DNA of 64,000 nt from Micromonospora ureilytica (GTDB lineage: Bacteria; Actinomycetota; Actinomycetes; Mycobacteriales; Micromonosporaceae), in the NCBI RefSeq assembly GCF_015751765.1, contig NZ_JADOTX010000001.1, positions 5,580,001 to 5,644,000 of the forward strand, read 5' to 3'. Under the pieces are notes generated by a model, which worked only from the letters and a program-made list of their open reading frames with translations, was not told the origin of the DNA and ran no database searches. Shown here in pieces: positions 16,107-23,558 of the stretch (its first letter is position 1; the number at the start of each line of letters is the position of its first letter). Position numbers and translations under genes: made by a program.

Positions 16107-17120
16107 TCAACCTCCGATCGCGGACATCGGGCGGGTCGGCTGGAGGAAGGTGGGGTCGTCGATGCCGTGCCCGGCGCGCTTGCCCCACATCGCGGTACGC
16201 CAGCGCCGGGCCAACTCGTCGTCGTCCACGCCACTGCGGAGCGCGGCGCGTAGATCGGATTCCTCGGTGGCGAAGAGGCAGGCGCGGACCTGGCCGTCGG
16301 CGGTCAGCCGGGTGCGGTCGCAGTCCCCGCAGAAGGGGCGGGTGACGCTGGCGATCACACCGACCCGGGCCGGGCCTCCGTCGACCAGCCAGGTCTCCGC
16401 CGGTGCCGCGCCGCGCTCGGCCGGGTCGGGGCTGAGATCGAACACGGTACGCAGGGACGCCAGGATCTCCTTGGCGGTGACCATGGTGTCGCGGGCCCAA
16501 CCGTGCTGGGCGTCCAGCGGCATCTGCTCGATGATCCGCAGCTGGTAGTCGTGATCGAGGGCGAAGCGGAGCAGCGCCGGCGCCTCGTCCTCGTTGACAC
16601 CACGCATCAACACTGAGTTGATCTTCACGGGGCTGAGCCCGGCGGCCGCCGCCCCGGCGAGCCCGGCCAGCACCGCGTCGAGGCGGGGGCGGCGGGTGAG
16701 CTCGGTGAACCGGGCCGGGTCCAAGGTGTCCAGTGAGACGTTCACCCGATCCAGGCCGGCCGTCCGCAACGCCGGGGCCAGCCGGTCCAGGCCGATGCCA
16801 TTGGTGGTCAGCGAGACCCGGGGGCGGGGTTGGAGGGCGGCGACCGCCGTCACGATGTCGACCAGCCCGCTGCGGATCAGCGGCTCACCGCCGGTGAACC
16901 GCACCTCGGTCACGCCGAGCAGCTCGACAGCCACCCGGACCAACCGGACGATCTCCTCGTCGGTCAGCAGCTCGGGGCCGGCCAGCCAGGGCAGACCTTC
17001 CGCCGGCATGCAGTAGGTGCAGCGCAGGTTGCACTTGTCAGTGAGGGACACGCGCAGGTCCCGAGCGACGCGGCCGTACCGGTCGACGAGGACGCCGTCG
17101 GTCCCCGGGGCGACGCTCAC
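16107..17120 (-). CDS. moaA: GTP 3',8-cyclase MoaA
   Basis: Radical SAM enzyme that starts Moco synthesis by cyclising GTP. The 337 aa carry the N-terminal cluster motif CNLRCTYC (about 29-36), FTGGEPL (about 74-80), the C-terminal cluster cysteines FCGDCDRTRLT and ACLF, and the terminal Gly-Gly needed for activity. The start GTG overlaps the stop of the upstream kinase-like gene (GTGA), so it is translationally coupled to it. moaD follows with 2 nt spacing. Confidence 0.96.
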   Translation of the reverse strand: MSVAPGTDGVLVDRYGRVARDLRVSLTDKCNLRCTYCMPAEGLPWLAGPELLTDEEIVRLVRVAVELLGVTEVRFTGGEPLIRSGLVDIVTAVAALQPRPRVSLTTNGIGLDRLAPALRTAGLDRVNVSLDTLDPARFTELTRRPRLDAVLAGLAGAAAAGLSPVKINSVLMRGVNEDEAPALLRFALDHDYQLRIIEQMPLDAQHGWARDTMVTAKEILASLRTVFDLSPDPAERGAAPAETWLVDGGPARVGVIASVTRPFCGDCDRTRLTADGQVRACLFATEESDLRAALRSGVDDDELARRWRTAMWGKRAGHGIDDPTFLQPTRPMSAIGG

Positions 17121-18031
17121 CTGTCGACCGTAGCGCGCTCGGCCCGGCTCAGGACGGCGCGGGCGGTCTGGACGACCATATCTCGGAAGCTGGCGCCGAA
17201 GAGTGCGGTGTGCACGAGCAGAAGGTGCAGCTGATGCAACGGCACGCGCTCACGCCAGCCGTCAGACAGCGGCCAACTCTCCTGGTAGGCGGCCAGCACC
17301 CGATCCAGGTGGGGGACGCCGCCGAAGAGGGCGAGCTGGGCGAGATCTGTTTCACGGTGGCCACCGTGCGCCGCCGGGTCGACGAGCCAGGCCCGGTCGT
17401 CGGCCCCCCACAGCACGTTGCCCGGCCACAGGTCGCCGTGGATGCGCGCGGGCGGCTCGTCGCCACCGAGCCCGTCGAGGTGATCGATCACCTGCTCGAC
17501 CACTGCGAAATCGGCACTTGTCAACGCGCCACCGTCGACCGAACGTCGCAGGTAGGGGACGAGACGCCGTTCGGCGAACCACGTCGACCAGCGCCCGCCG
17601 GTGGGGGTGTTGTCCTGTGGAAGCGAGCCGATGAAACCGGGCCAGGTCGCACCGAAGGTGGTCGCGCCAGCCCGGTGCAGCCCGGCCAACTCCCGGCCGA
17701 AGCGCTCCGCGGCCTCCGGCGTCGGCTCGCCGGGCTCCACCCAGTCGAGCGCCAGCAGATCCGGCAACACCACGATCACCTCGGGTACGGCGACAGCGCC
17801 TGCCTCCCGCAGCCAGCGCAGGCCGGCGGCCTCGGCGGCGAAGAAGCCCTCCGGCGCCGGTCGGTCGGCGGCCTCCGGCCAGGACTTGGCGAAGACGGAG
17901 TGGCCGTCGTCGAGGGTGAGCCGGGCGGCGGCGCAGATGTTTCCACCGGCGACCGGTGTCTCCCGGAGCCGCTGATGGGTCCGGAAGGTCGGAAGGTGTG
18001 CCGGATGCGCGCGCAGGTACGCCAGGTCCAT
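17117..18031 (-). CDS. Fructosamine kinase/aminoglycoside phosphotransferase-like protein
   Basis: 304 aa. Kinase-like fold of the FN3K family: the FAKSW lysine near residue 49, the catalytic HGDLWPGN (about 202-209) and the DPAAHGGHRETDLA metal-binding loop (about 221-234). FN3K-type enzymes phosphorylate ketoamines (protein deglycation) or small sugars. ATG 18031 is fixed by a TACCGT box ending 6 nt upstream; the frame stays open to 18244, but that part crosses the divergent promoter region. It heads the operon with moaA, moaD and the phosphoesterase. Why a kinase is coupled to moaA is unclear. Confidence 0.85.
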   Translation of the reverse strand: MDLAYLRAHPAHLPTFRTHQRLRETPVAGGNICAAARLTLDDGHSVFAKSWPEAADRPAPEGFFAAEAAGLRWLREAGAVAVPEVIVVLPDLLALDWVEPGEPTPEAAERFGRELAGLHRAGATTFGATWPGFIGSLPQDNTPTGGRWSTWFAERRLVPYLRRSVDGGALTSADFAVVEQVIDHLDGLGGDEPPARIHGDLWPGNVLWGADDRAWLVDPAAHGGHRETDLAQLALFGGVPHLDRVLAAYQESWPLSDGWRERVPLHQLHLLLVHTALFGASFRDMVVQTARAVLSRAERATVDR

Positions 18032-18037
18032 TCGCGC

Positions 18038-18043
18038 ACGGTA
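18038..18043 (-). promoter_or_regulatory. Leaderless -10 box TACCGT of the FN3K-moaA-moaD operon
   Basis: Minus strand TACCGT, 6 nt, ATG 18031. Confidence 0.5.
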
Positions 18044-18129
18044 ACCGCTCCTTACGACAGCCAGGTGTCGCCCGACGACATCGGCGCTCTTTCCGCACTC
18101 GTAGGTGTGGCATGAGCAGGGAAAACACG

Positions 18130-18165
18130 CACAGTAACTGTGGATAAGCCGCGTGTCGTCCACAG
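18130..18165. promoter_or_regulatory. Nested inverted repeats in a divergent promoter region
   Basis: CACAGT-A-ACTGTG (18130-18142) is a perfect 13-bp palindrome. CTGTGGA (18139-18145) and TCCACAG (18159-18165) form a second inverted pair, and TGTGGATAA (18140-18148) equals a DnaA box. It lies between the divergent FN3K operon and the DUF4192 gene. Confidence 0.4.
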
Positions 18166-18204
18166 GGGTAGCAGGGCCCGGTAGGCCCGCCGCAGGCTTC
18201 CGAC

Positions 18205-19248
18205 ATGACCTCGATCGAACGCCCTCAGCTCGCCGTCCGCTCACCCGCCGACCTGATCGCCGCGGTGCCGTACCTGCTCGGGTTCCACCCCACCGACAGC
18301 GTGGTCGCCGTGGCGCTGGTCGGCCGACAGATCATCTTCGCCGCCCGCGCGGACCTGCCCGATCCGAGCGATCCGGGCGGGCTGGCCGGGCACCTGGCCG
18401 GTGTGATCCGCCGGCAGGGCGCGGAGGCCGCCACGGTGGTGGGCTACGGGCAACCGGAACGGGTCACTCCGGCCGTGGACGCGGTACGCGACGCGCTTGG
18501 CGAGTTCGGCCTGCACGTGCTCGACGCGCTGCGGGTGACCGACGGCCGCTGGTGGTCCTATCTCTGCACCGAGCCCGACTGCTGCCCGCCCGAGGGTCGC
18601 CGCTACGACCCGACCGCCAACCGGGTGACCGCCTCGGCGGTCTTCGCCGGCCAGGTCGCACTCCCCGACCGGGCCGCCCTGGTGGCGCAGGTGGCACCGG
18701 TGGACGGCCCGGCCCGGGAATCGGCCCGCGCGGCCACCGCCCGCGCTGAGCTGAGACTGGCCGAGTTGATCGAGCAGGCGCCCGAGAGCGACAGGCTCGG
18801 CGCTCGGGCGCTGCGCTCCGCCGGGGTGGTGGCGGTCCGCGAGGCCCAGCGCCGGCAGCGGCGTGGTGAACGGCTCGACGACGACGAAATGGCCTGGCTG
18901 ACAGTGCTGATGACCCACCTGCCGGTCCGCGATCACGCCTGGGAACGCACCGACGGTCGGGACCGGGACATCGCCCTCTGGACCGACGTGCTGCGCCGGG
19001 CCGAGCCGGAGGCGACCGCCGCTCCCGGTGCGTTGCTGGCGTTCGCCGCCTGGCGCGCCGGTCAGGGCGCGTTGGCGGCGGTCGCGCTCGAACGCACGCT
19101 CAGCCTGCACCCCGACTACTCGCTCGCCCTGTTGCTGGACGACCTGCTCCGGCGTGGCGTGCCCCCGGCCGAGCTGGACGGCTGGCCGTCGGTCGGGATG
19201 CCCGGGGTCATCCGCCCCCGCAAACGGAGCCGACGTGGCCGCCGCTGA
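18205..19248 (+). CDS. DUF4192 domain-containing protein
   Basis: 347 aa, an actinobacteria-typical protein of unknown role. It starts with the recognisable DUF4192 opening, in which a short stretch before PADLIAAVPYLLGF is followed by HPTDSVVAVAL. A cysteine cluster (LCTEPDCCPPEGR) near residue 122 could bind metal. The C-terminal half is helical with a DDDE-type acidic patch and a TPR-like LLAFAAWRAGQGALAAVAL segment, and it ends in a basic tail. ATG 18205 is the natural start. It is divergent from the kinase-moaA operon and shares about 170 bp of regulatory DNA with it. Confidence 0.85.
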   Translation: MTSIERPQLAVRSPADLIAAVPYLLGFHPTDSVVAVALVGRQIIFAARADLPDPSDPGGLAGHLAGVIRRQGAEAATVVGYGQPERVTPAVDAVRDALGEFGLHVLDALRVTDGRWWSYLCTEPDCCPPEGRRYDPTANRVTASAVFAGQVALPDRAALVAQVAPVDGPARESARAATARAELRLAELIEQAPESDRLGARALRSAGVVAVREAQRRQRRGERLDDDEMAWLTVLMTHLPVRDHAWERTDGRDRDIALWTDVLRRAEPEATAAPGALLAFAAWRAGQGALAAVALERTLSLHPDYSLALLLDDLLRRGVPPAELDGWPSVGMPGVIRPRKRSRRGRR

Positions 19249-19296
19249 CCGGTCCCGCGTTCCGCGTGGTAATACCGAGGGTGCTACCGGAATTGA

Positions 19297-19302
19297 TAGG
19301 CT
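19297..19302 (+). promoter_or_regulatory. Leaderless -10 box TAGGCT of the toxin-antitoxin operon
   Basis: TAGGCT, 7 nt (GACGGAC), GTG 19310. This sets the antitoxin start. Confidence 0.6.
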
Positions 19303-19309
19303 GACGGAC

Positions 19310-19561
19310 GTGACCGTGAAGCGCTCCGTGAGCCTCCCCGACGACGTCGCGGAGTGGCTCGACCAGCAGCCCAACGTCTCGGCCGCCATCACTGCGGCGG
19401 TGCGGGCCCAGATGGACGGCACGCACCTCGACGAGGTGCTCCGGCGCGCCGGCATCGAGGTGACCGAGGCGGGCAGGGCGCGGTGGCGCGAGCGGTTGGC
19501 GACACCCATTCCGGCGGACGCTCTGGCCGAGGGGCGCCGGATGTTGGGGCGTGCCGGATGA
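19310..19561 (+). CDS. Ribbon-helix-helix type antitoxin (VapB-like)
   Basis: 83 aa. The N-terminal VKRSVSLPDDVAEWLDQQ with following helices fits an RHH DNA-binding domain, where the strand residues contact the operator. The C-terminal part (DALAEGRRMLGRAG) would wrap the toxin. In such pairs the antitoxin neutralises the nuclease and represses its own promoter. The GTG start is placed by the leaderless TAGGCT box. Its TGA overlaps the ATG of the next gene (ATGA), the usual coupling in these modules. Partner identity is inferred from position and folds. Confidence 0.75.
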   Translation: MTVKRSVSLPDDVAEWLDQQPNVSAAITAAVRAQMDGTHLDEVLRRAGIEVTEAGRARWRERLATPIPADALAEGRRMLGRAG

Positions 19562-19956
19562 GCGATCAGATCGCTGTCGTGTTCGACGCGTCGGCGTTGA
19601 CGGCCTACCTCGAGGGCAACGTATCGGTGGGGGAGTTGATGCTGGAGGTCGCCGACGAGGGTCGGCAGGTGGCCATCCCCGCGGCCTGCCTGGCGGTCGC
19701 GTTCGCGAGCGTGGCCGACGAGATCGATGCCGCCCTCCTGGCCCTGATGATGACTGCACCGATGATCCGTCTGCTGCCGCTGGCCGCCGGGGACGTGCGA
19801 GACACCGGCAAGCTTGCCCGAGCTGTGGACGGGGACATCTCGTTCGGCCATGCCGCGAGCGCGGCACTCACCCATGAGGCGCACTACGCGACAGTGCAAC
19901 CCAAGGAGGCGGCGAAGGTCCTACCCGCCAGGTGGAGCATCCTCGACCTGGCCTGA
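19558..19956 (+). CDS. PIN-domain toxin-like protein (VapC-like), possibly catalytically weakened
   Basis: 132 aa. VVFDASALTAYLEG (about 8-21) is the first PIN strand with the metal-binding Asp, and GDISFGHAASAAL (about 92-104) is the third acidic region. Related actinobacterial PIN toxins usually have a glutamate in the middle motif (ATCLAEA type), but here the corresponding text is AACLAVA, with Val in that place. If the alignment holds, one catalytic acid is missing and RNase activity may be lost or reduced. Start ATG overlaps the antitoxin stop. It converges with the TetR gene, 7 bp apart. Confidence 0.7.
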   Translation: MSDQIAVVFDASALTAYLEGNVSVGELMLEVADEGRQVAIPAACLAVAFASVADEIDAALLALMMTAPMIRLLPLAAGDVRDTGKLARAVDGDISFGHAASAALTHEAHYATVQPKEAAKVLPARWSILDLA

Positions 19957-19963
19957 GCGTTGA

Positions 19964-20587
19964 TCAGGGTGTCGAGAGCGGTAGGCGGACGGCTGGTGGC
20001 AGTGGTGCCAGCGTCGGACTTGTCTGGAATGACTGGATCATGAATGCCGCGAAACGACGGGCCCCTGCCAGGCGGCTGGCGGGTGACTCGGCTCGGATGC
20101 CTTCGTTGGCCATCAGCGCCAGGATCAGGTCCTCCAGAACGAAGTCGTCCCGAAGTTCTCCTGTGGCTCGCGCGCGGTCGACGAGTTCGGCCAGCATGCG
20201 CAGTGTTCGGGTGCGATCGGCGGTGAAGCCGGCCTCCTGGGGAAGCTGACTGATGAAGGCGCGGGCGAAGCCTCGATCGTGGGCGTGCGTCTCCATGAGC
20301 TTCTCCACCACCAGGCGGAAGCCCAGCCAGGCGTCGGGCTGGGCGAGGCCCTCCTCGACTATCGCCGAGCAGATGGTCATCTGTTCCGCGAATGCCTCGG
20401 CGAGCAGCGCGTCCTTGGTGGGGAAGTGCCGGTAGATCGTGGCTGCGCCCACCTGTGCCCGCCGTGCGATCTCCCGGATCGGCACGTCGAGGCCGTTGGT
20501 CGCGAACGCCAGGCGAGCGACGGCCAGGATGCGTTCCCGGTTGTCGCGCGCATCGGACCGCTGGGCTTGTCTCACTTCGACCGTCAC
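19964..20587 (-). CDS. TetR family transcriptional regulator
   Basis: 207 aa. The N-terminal HTH is clear: RERILAVARLAFATNGLDVP, then IREIARRAQVGAATIYRHFPTKDALL, which includes the TetR signature YRHFxTK. The C-terminal ligand domain is all-helical. GTG 20587 is chosen because TAAAGT ends 7 nt upstream; the frame is open to 20881, but that stretch is antisense to the oxidoreductase. It is divergent from that oxidoreductase with only 49 bp between the starts, so it probably represses both. Ligand unknown. Confidence 0.88.
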   Translation of the reverse strand: MTVEVRQAQRSDARDNRERILAVARLAFATNGLDVPIREIARRAQVGAATIYRHFPTKDALLAEAFAEQMTICSAIVEEGLAQPDAWLGFRLVVEKLMETHAHDRGFARAFISQLPQEAGFTADRTRTLRMLAELVDRARATGELRDDFVLEDLILALMANEGIRAESPASRLAGARRFAAFMIQSFQTSPTLAPLPPAVRLPLSTP

Positions 20588-20609
20588 CGGTCTCACTTTA
20601 GCTAACCGG
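20587..20609. promoter_or_regulatory. Putative TetR operator CCGGT-N13-ACCGG
   Basis: Inverted half-sites at 20587-20591 and 20605-20609 span the TetR start and its TAAAGT box, where a repressor would block the promoter. Confidence 0.35.
20595..20600 (-). promoter_or_regulatory. Leaderless -10 box TAAAGT of the TetR gene
   Basis: Minus strand TAAAGT, 7 nt, GTG 20587. Confidence 0.5.
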
Positions 20610-20623
20610 ACGGGGTGCTCCGT

Positions 20624-20629
20624 TACGGT
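20624..20629 (+). promoter_or_regulatory. Leaderless -10 box TACGGT of the oxidoreductase gene
   Basis: TACGGT, 7 nt (TCGGCCC), ATG 20637. Confidence 0.55.
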
Positions 20630-20636
20630 TCGGCCC

Positions 20637-21587
20637 ATGAGAGCTGTCGTATTCGCCGCATTCGGGCCGCCCAGCGTCGTGCACGTCGCCGAGGTCGTGG
20701 CCCCCCACGCCGGGCCGGGTGAGGTCCGCATCGCCGTCCGAGCCTCCGGGATCTCGACGGGGGAGGTGCTCATTCGCTCCGGCAAGCTGGCCGACATGGT
20801 GCCCGTGACGTTCCCGTACCGGACCGGCTTCGAGGCGGCTGGCGTGGTCGACGAGGTTGGTGACGGCGTTACCGACGTCACCCTCGGCGATCAGGTGTTC
20901 GGCATGGCCTCGTCGGTAACGCGAGGCGCCAACGCCGACCACGTGGTGCTGAGCGCGTGGGCCGCCAAACCCGCCGCCTGGAGCTGGGAGGAAGCGGGCG
21001 GCGCTGCCGGCAGCGTCGAGACGACCACCCGCGTTCTCGATCGGCTCGGGGTCGCAGCGGGGCACACCGTGCTGGTGAACGGCGCGGCTGGCGCGGTCGG
21101 CAGCGTCGCCGTTCAGGTCGCAGCCGCCCGTGGCGCCGTCGTCATCGGCACGGCGAGTGAACGCAATCATGACTTCCTGCGTTCGCTCGGCACGGTGCCG
21201 ACGACGTACGGCCCCGGGCTGCCCGACCGGGTCCGCAGGCTGGCGCCGGGCGGGGTCGACGCGGTGTTCGACTGCGCCGGAGGAGCACTGCCCGACCTGA
21301 TCACCATCGCCGGAGCTGCGGCACGCGTGGTGACGATCGCCGACTTCGCCGCCGCCGCCCACGGCGTGCACCTGTCGCACGGCGCACCTGCGGATCGGAC
21401 TGGCAAGGCAGTGGGGTCCGGTGCCGACGTGCTCGCGGTACACGGCCTCGACATCGCGGTGCGCCTTGCCGAATCCGGTCGGCTGCACATTCCCGTCGCG
21501 GCCACGTTCCCGCTGACCGAGGCTGCTGCCGCACACGAGTTGAGCGAGGCGCGCCACGCACCCGGCCGGATCGTTCTGGTCAACTGA
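20637..21587 (+). CDS. Quinone oxidoreductase-like MDR family NADP-dependent reductase
   Basis: 316 aa of the zinc-free medium-chain dehydrogenase/reductase superfamily. The GroES-like N-terminal half contains GFEAAGVVDEVGDGV, and the cofactor site is VNGAAGAVGSVAVQ (about 144-157), the AxxGxVG motif typical of NAD(P)H:quinone reductases. Substrate unknown; detoxification of quinones or electrophiles is usual. The start is fixed by the TACGGT box 7 nt upstream. It is divergent from the TetR gene, its likely regulator. A second, unrelated-operon MDR protein lies at 25953. Confidence 0.88.
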   Translation: MRAVVFAAFGPPSVVHVAEVVAPHAGPGEVRIAVRASGISTGEVLIRSGKLADMVPVTFPYRTGFEAAGVVDEVGDGVTDVTLGDQVFGMASSVTRGANADHVVLSAWAAKPAAWSWEEAGGAAGSVETTTRVLDRLGVAAGHTVLVNGAAGAVGSVAVQVAAARGAVVIGTASERNHDFLRSLGTVPTTYGPGLPDRVRRLAPGGVDAVFDCAGGALPDLITIAGAAARVVTIADFAAAAHGVHLSHGAPADRTGKAVGSGADVLAVHGLDIAVRLAESGRLHIPVAATFPLTEAAAAHELSEARHAPGRIVLVN

Positions 21588-21607
21588 CGTTGTTACCCGC
21601 CGCGGTC

Positions 21608-21630
21608 GACCCGACCGCCCGGGGCGGGTC
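21608..21630 (+). terminator. Possible terminator hairpin after the oxidoreductase
   Basis: GACCCG (21608-21613) pairs with CGGGTC (21625-21630), and an inner CGCC/GGCG extends it. No T-tract follows. The remaining 115 bp before the next gene show nothing else. Confidence 0.35.
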
Positions 21631-21745
21631 CCGCGGGCGACACCATCCGTCGAAGGATGTACGCGTTGCTCCTGTTCACGGCCGACGCGGCAGGGCCACC
21701 GCCGCCGGAGAATGATCTCGTGGCCGTTCACCGCGTAGGCATGAC

Positions 21746-22462
21746 ATGACCCCCGAGTTGCTGCTGTCGCTGGCCGGGCTGGCGTTGATCGACAGCACCA
21801 GCATCGGCACCCTCTTCATCCCGGTCTGGCTGCTGCTCGCCCCCGGGCCGGTCAACGTCCGGCGGATCCTGGGCTACCTCGCCACCATCGCGGTGTTCTA
21901 TCTCGCGGTGGGGCTGTTGCTGGTCTGGGGCGGCAGCACGCTGGGCAACGCGCTGGGTGGCGCCCTGGACAACCGAGGTGTCCTCTGGGCGCAACTCGTC
22001 CTGGGCGTGGGAATGCTGGTGCTCAGCTTCCGCTACGACGGCAAGCGGCGTCCCCGTACCGGTGGTGTTTTGCGCTGGCGGGACCGGGCCACCGCCGGAG
22101 ACTCCTCGGCCCGCTGGTTGGTCGGGCTCGCGCTGCTCGCGGCGCTCGCCGAGGTGGCGACCATGCTCCCGTACCTCGGTGCGGTGGGTCTGTTGGCCAC
22201 CTCGGGGGTGGGAGCGGCAAGCGTGGTGTTGCTGCTCGCCGGGTACTGCCTGGTCATGGTGCTGCCGGCGGTGGTGTTGCTGGGTGCCAGGGTGGTCCGC
22301 CCGCGACTGGTCGAGCCGGTGCTGGCCCGCCTGAACACCTGGATCGTCACGAAGGCGGGCAGCGCGTTGGGCTGGATCCTCGGCATCGCCGGTTTCCTGA
22401 TCGCCCGCGACGCCGCCGCACGGCTGGCCCTGTTCGACCTGATCGACCGGATCGGTCGCTGA
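21746..22462 (+). CDS. GAP family (Sap/sulfolipid-addressing-like) membrane protein
   Basis: 238 aa with six hydrophobic segments: ELLLSLAGLALIDSTSIGTL opens TM1, and the pattern of helices with the P in MLPYLGAVGLL is that of GAP/Sap proteins of actinobacteria, which are related to LysE/cytochrome c biogenesis-type transporters. In mycobacteria a Sap member helps export sulfolipid. The cargo here is unknown. The ATG start lacks a strong ribosome site. It converges with fdhD, 12 bp apart. Confidence 0.75.
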   Translation: MTPELLLSLAGLALIDSTSIGTLFIPVWLLLAPGPVNVRRILGYLATIAVFYLAVGLLLVWGGSTLGNALGGALDNRGVLWAQLVLGVGMLVLSFRYDGKRRPRTGGVLRWRDRATAGDSSARWLVGLALLAALAEVATMLPYLGAVGLLATSGVGAASVVLLLAGYCLVMVLPAVVLLGARVVRPRLVEPVLARLNTWIVTKAGSALGWILGIAGFLIARDAAARLALFDLIDRIGR

Positions 22463-22474
22463 CGGGCCGCCCCG

Positions 22475-23341
22475 TCAGGCCGGTTGCTCCACGGTGATGC
22501 GGTGCGGCCCGGTGTAGACGTTCATGGTCCGCCCGCGCAGGAAGCCAACGAGCGTCATCCCCGCCTCGTCGGCCAGTTCGGCGGCGAGGGTGCTCGGGGC
22601 GGACACTGCGGCCAGCAGCGGCAACCCCGCCATCCACGCCTTCTGGGTCAGCTCGAAGCTGGCCCGACCGGAGACCAGCAGCAGATGCCCGGTGAGCGGC
22701 AGCCGGCGTTCCCGCACGGCCCAGCCGATCACCTTGTCCACGGCGTTGTGCCGGCCCACGTCCTCCCGGAGCACCACCAGCTCACCGTCGGGGGTGAACA
22801 GCCCCGCCGCGTGCAGCCCGCCGGTCCGGTCGAAGCCGCGCTGGGCGGCGCGCAACCGGTCGGGCAGTTCGGTGAGCAGCGCGGCCGGCACGGTGAGTGG
22901 ATCCTCCGCGACCGGGAACAGCGACCGGGTGCGTACCGCGTCGATGCTGGCCTTGCCGCAGACCCCACAGGAGCTGGTCGTGTAGAAGTTCCGGGACGGG
23001 TCGGTGGTCGGTTCCGGCACGCCGGGGGCGAGCACCACGTCCACCACGTTGTACGTGTTCGGTGTCTCCGCGCCGGCGCAGAGCTGCGCGGTCAACACGT
23101 CGTCGGTCGACCGGATCAGCCCCTCCGTCAGCAGGAACCCGATGGCCAGGTCCAGGTCGTCGCCGGGGGTGCGCATGGTGACGGCAAGCGGCCGACGTTT
23201 GCCGGGACCGGCCGCGCCGACCCGGATCTCCAGCGGCTCCTCCACGGCGAGCGTGTCCGGTCGGCGGACCGACCCCCGCCCGGCGGTCGCCGCGTCCAGG
23301 TCGATCCGGAGTACGCCCCGTCGATCAGTTGCCCGTCCCAT
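22475..23341 (-). CDS. fdhD: Formate dehydrogenase accessory sulfurtransferase FdhD
   Basis: 288 aa. FdhD moves sulfur from a cysteine desulfurase to the molybdenum cofactor of formate dehydrogenase. The required CGVCGK motif lies near residue 124 (from the chosen start), and the C-terminal TLVGFLRG region matches the Moco-binding half. ATG 23341 is preceded by GGTGGAGGATGGC; a GTG at 23377 is disfavoured. Its presence next to mobA predicts a molybdenum/bis-MGD formate dehydrogenase elsewhere in the genome. Confidence 0.93.
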   Translation of the reverse strand: MGRATDRRGVLRIDLDAATAGRGSVRRPDTLAVEEPLEIRVGAAGPGKRRPLAVTMRTPGDDLDLAIGFLLTEGLIRSTDDVLTAQLCAGAETPNTYNVVDVVLAPGVPEPTTDPSRNFYTTSSCGVCGKASIDAVRTRSLFPVAEDPLTVPAALLTELPDRLRAAQRGFDRTGGLHAAGLFTPDGELVVLREDVGRHNAVDKVIGWAVRERRLPLTGHLLLVSGRASFELTQKAWMAGLPLLAAVSAPSTLAAELADEAGMTLVGFLRGRTMNVYTGPHRITVEQPA

Positions 23342-23384
23342 CCCGCCATCCTCCACCCAGCACCCCCAAACCCCCACCCTCGCC

Positions 23385-23505
23385 CCAACCCCTCACACCC
23401 CCTCACCCCGTTGATCATGAAGTTAGCCGTGCGTGTCGTCGGCGTGTCGTGCGATAACTCCATGATCACCGGGGTGAGGGGGTGTGAGGGGGTGTGAGGG
23501 GTTGG
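23385..23505. repeat. Large imperfect hairpin element D
   Basis: Left arm 23385-23425 and right arm 23455-23505 pair over about 40 bp. The right arm has an extra 10-bp GGTGTGAGGG unit. The inner ends are TGATCATGAAGTTA and TAACTCCATGATCA. It fills most of the space between the divergent fdhD and mobA genes. Confidence 0.8.
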
Positions 23506-23546
23506 GTCTGGCCGGGCGCGCCGGTACGGCCGGGTGTTGGCGCGGC

Positions 23547-23552
23547 TACGGT
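23547..23552 (+). promoter_or_regulatory. Leaderless -10 box TACGGT of mobA
   Basis: TACGGT, 6 nt (GGGCGG), ATG 23559. Confidence 0.5.
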
Positions 23553-23558
23553 GGGCGG

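Noticed and set aside
15850..16500. Long version of moaD starting at 16500
   Set aside because: The extra 130 codons overlie moaA in a different frame; the proper ribosome site and the family length place the start at 16104.
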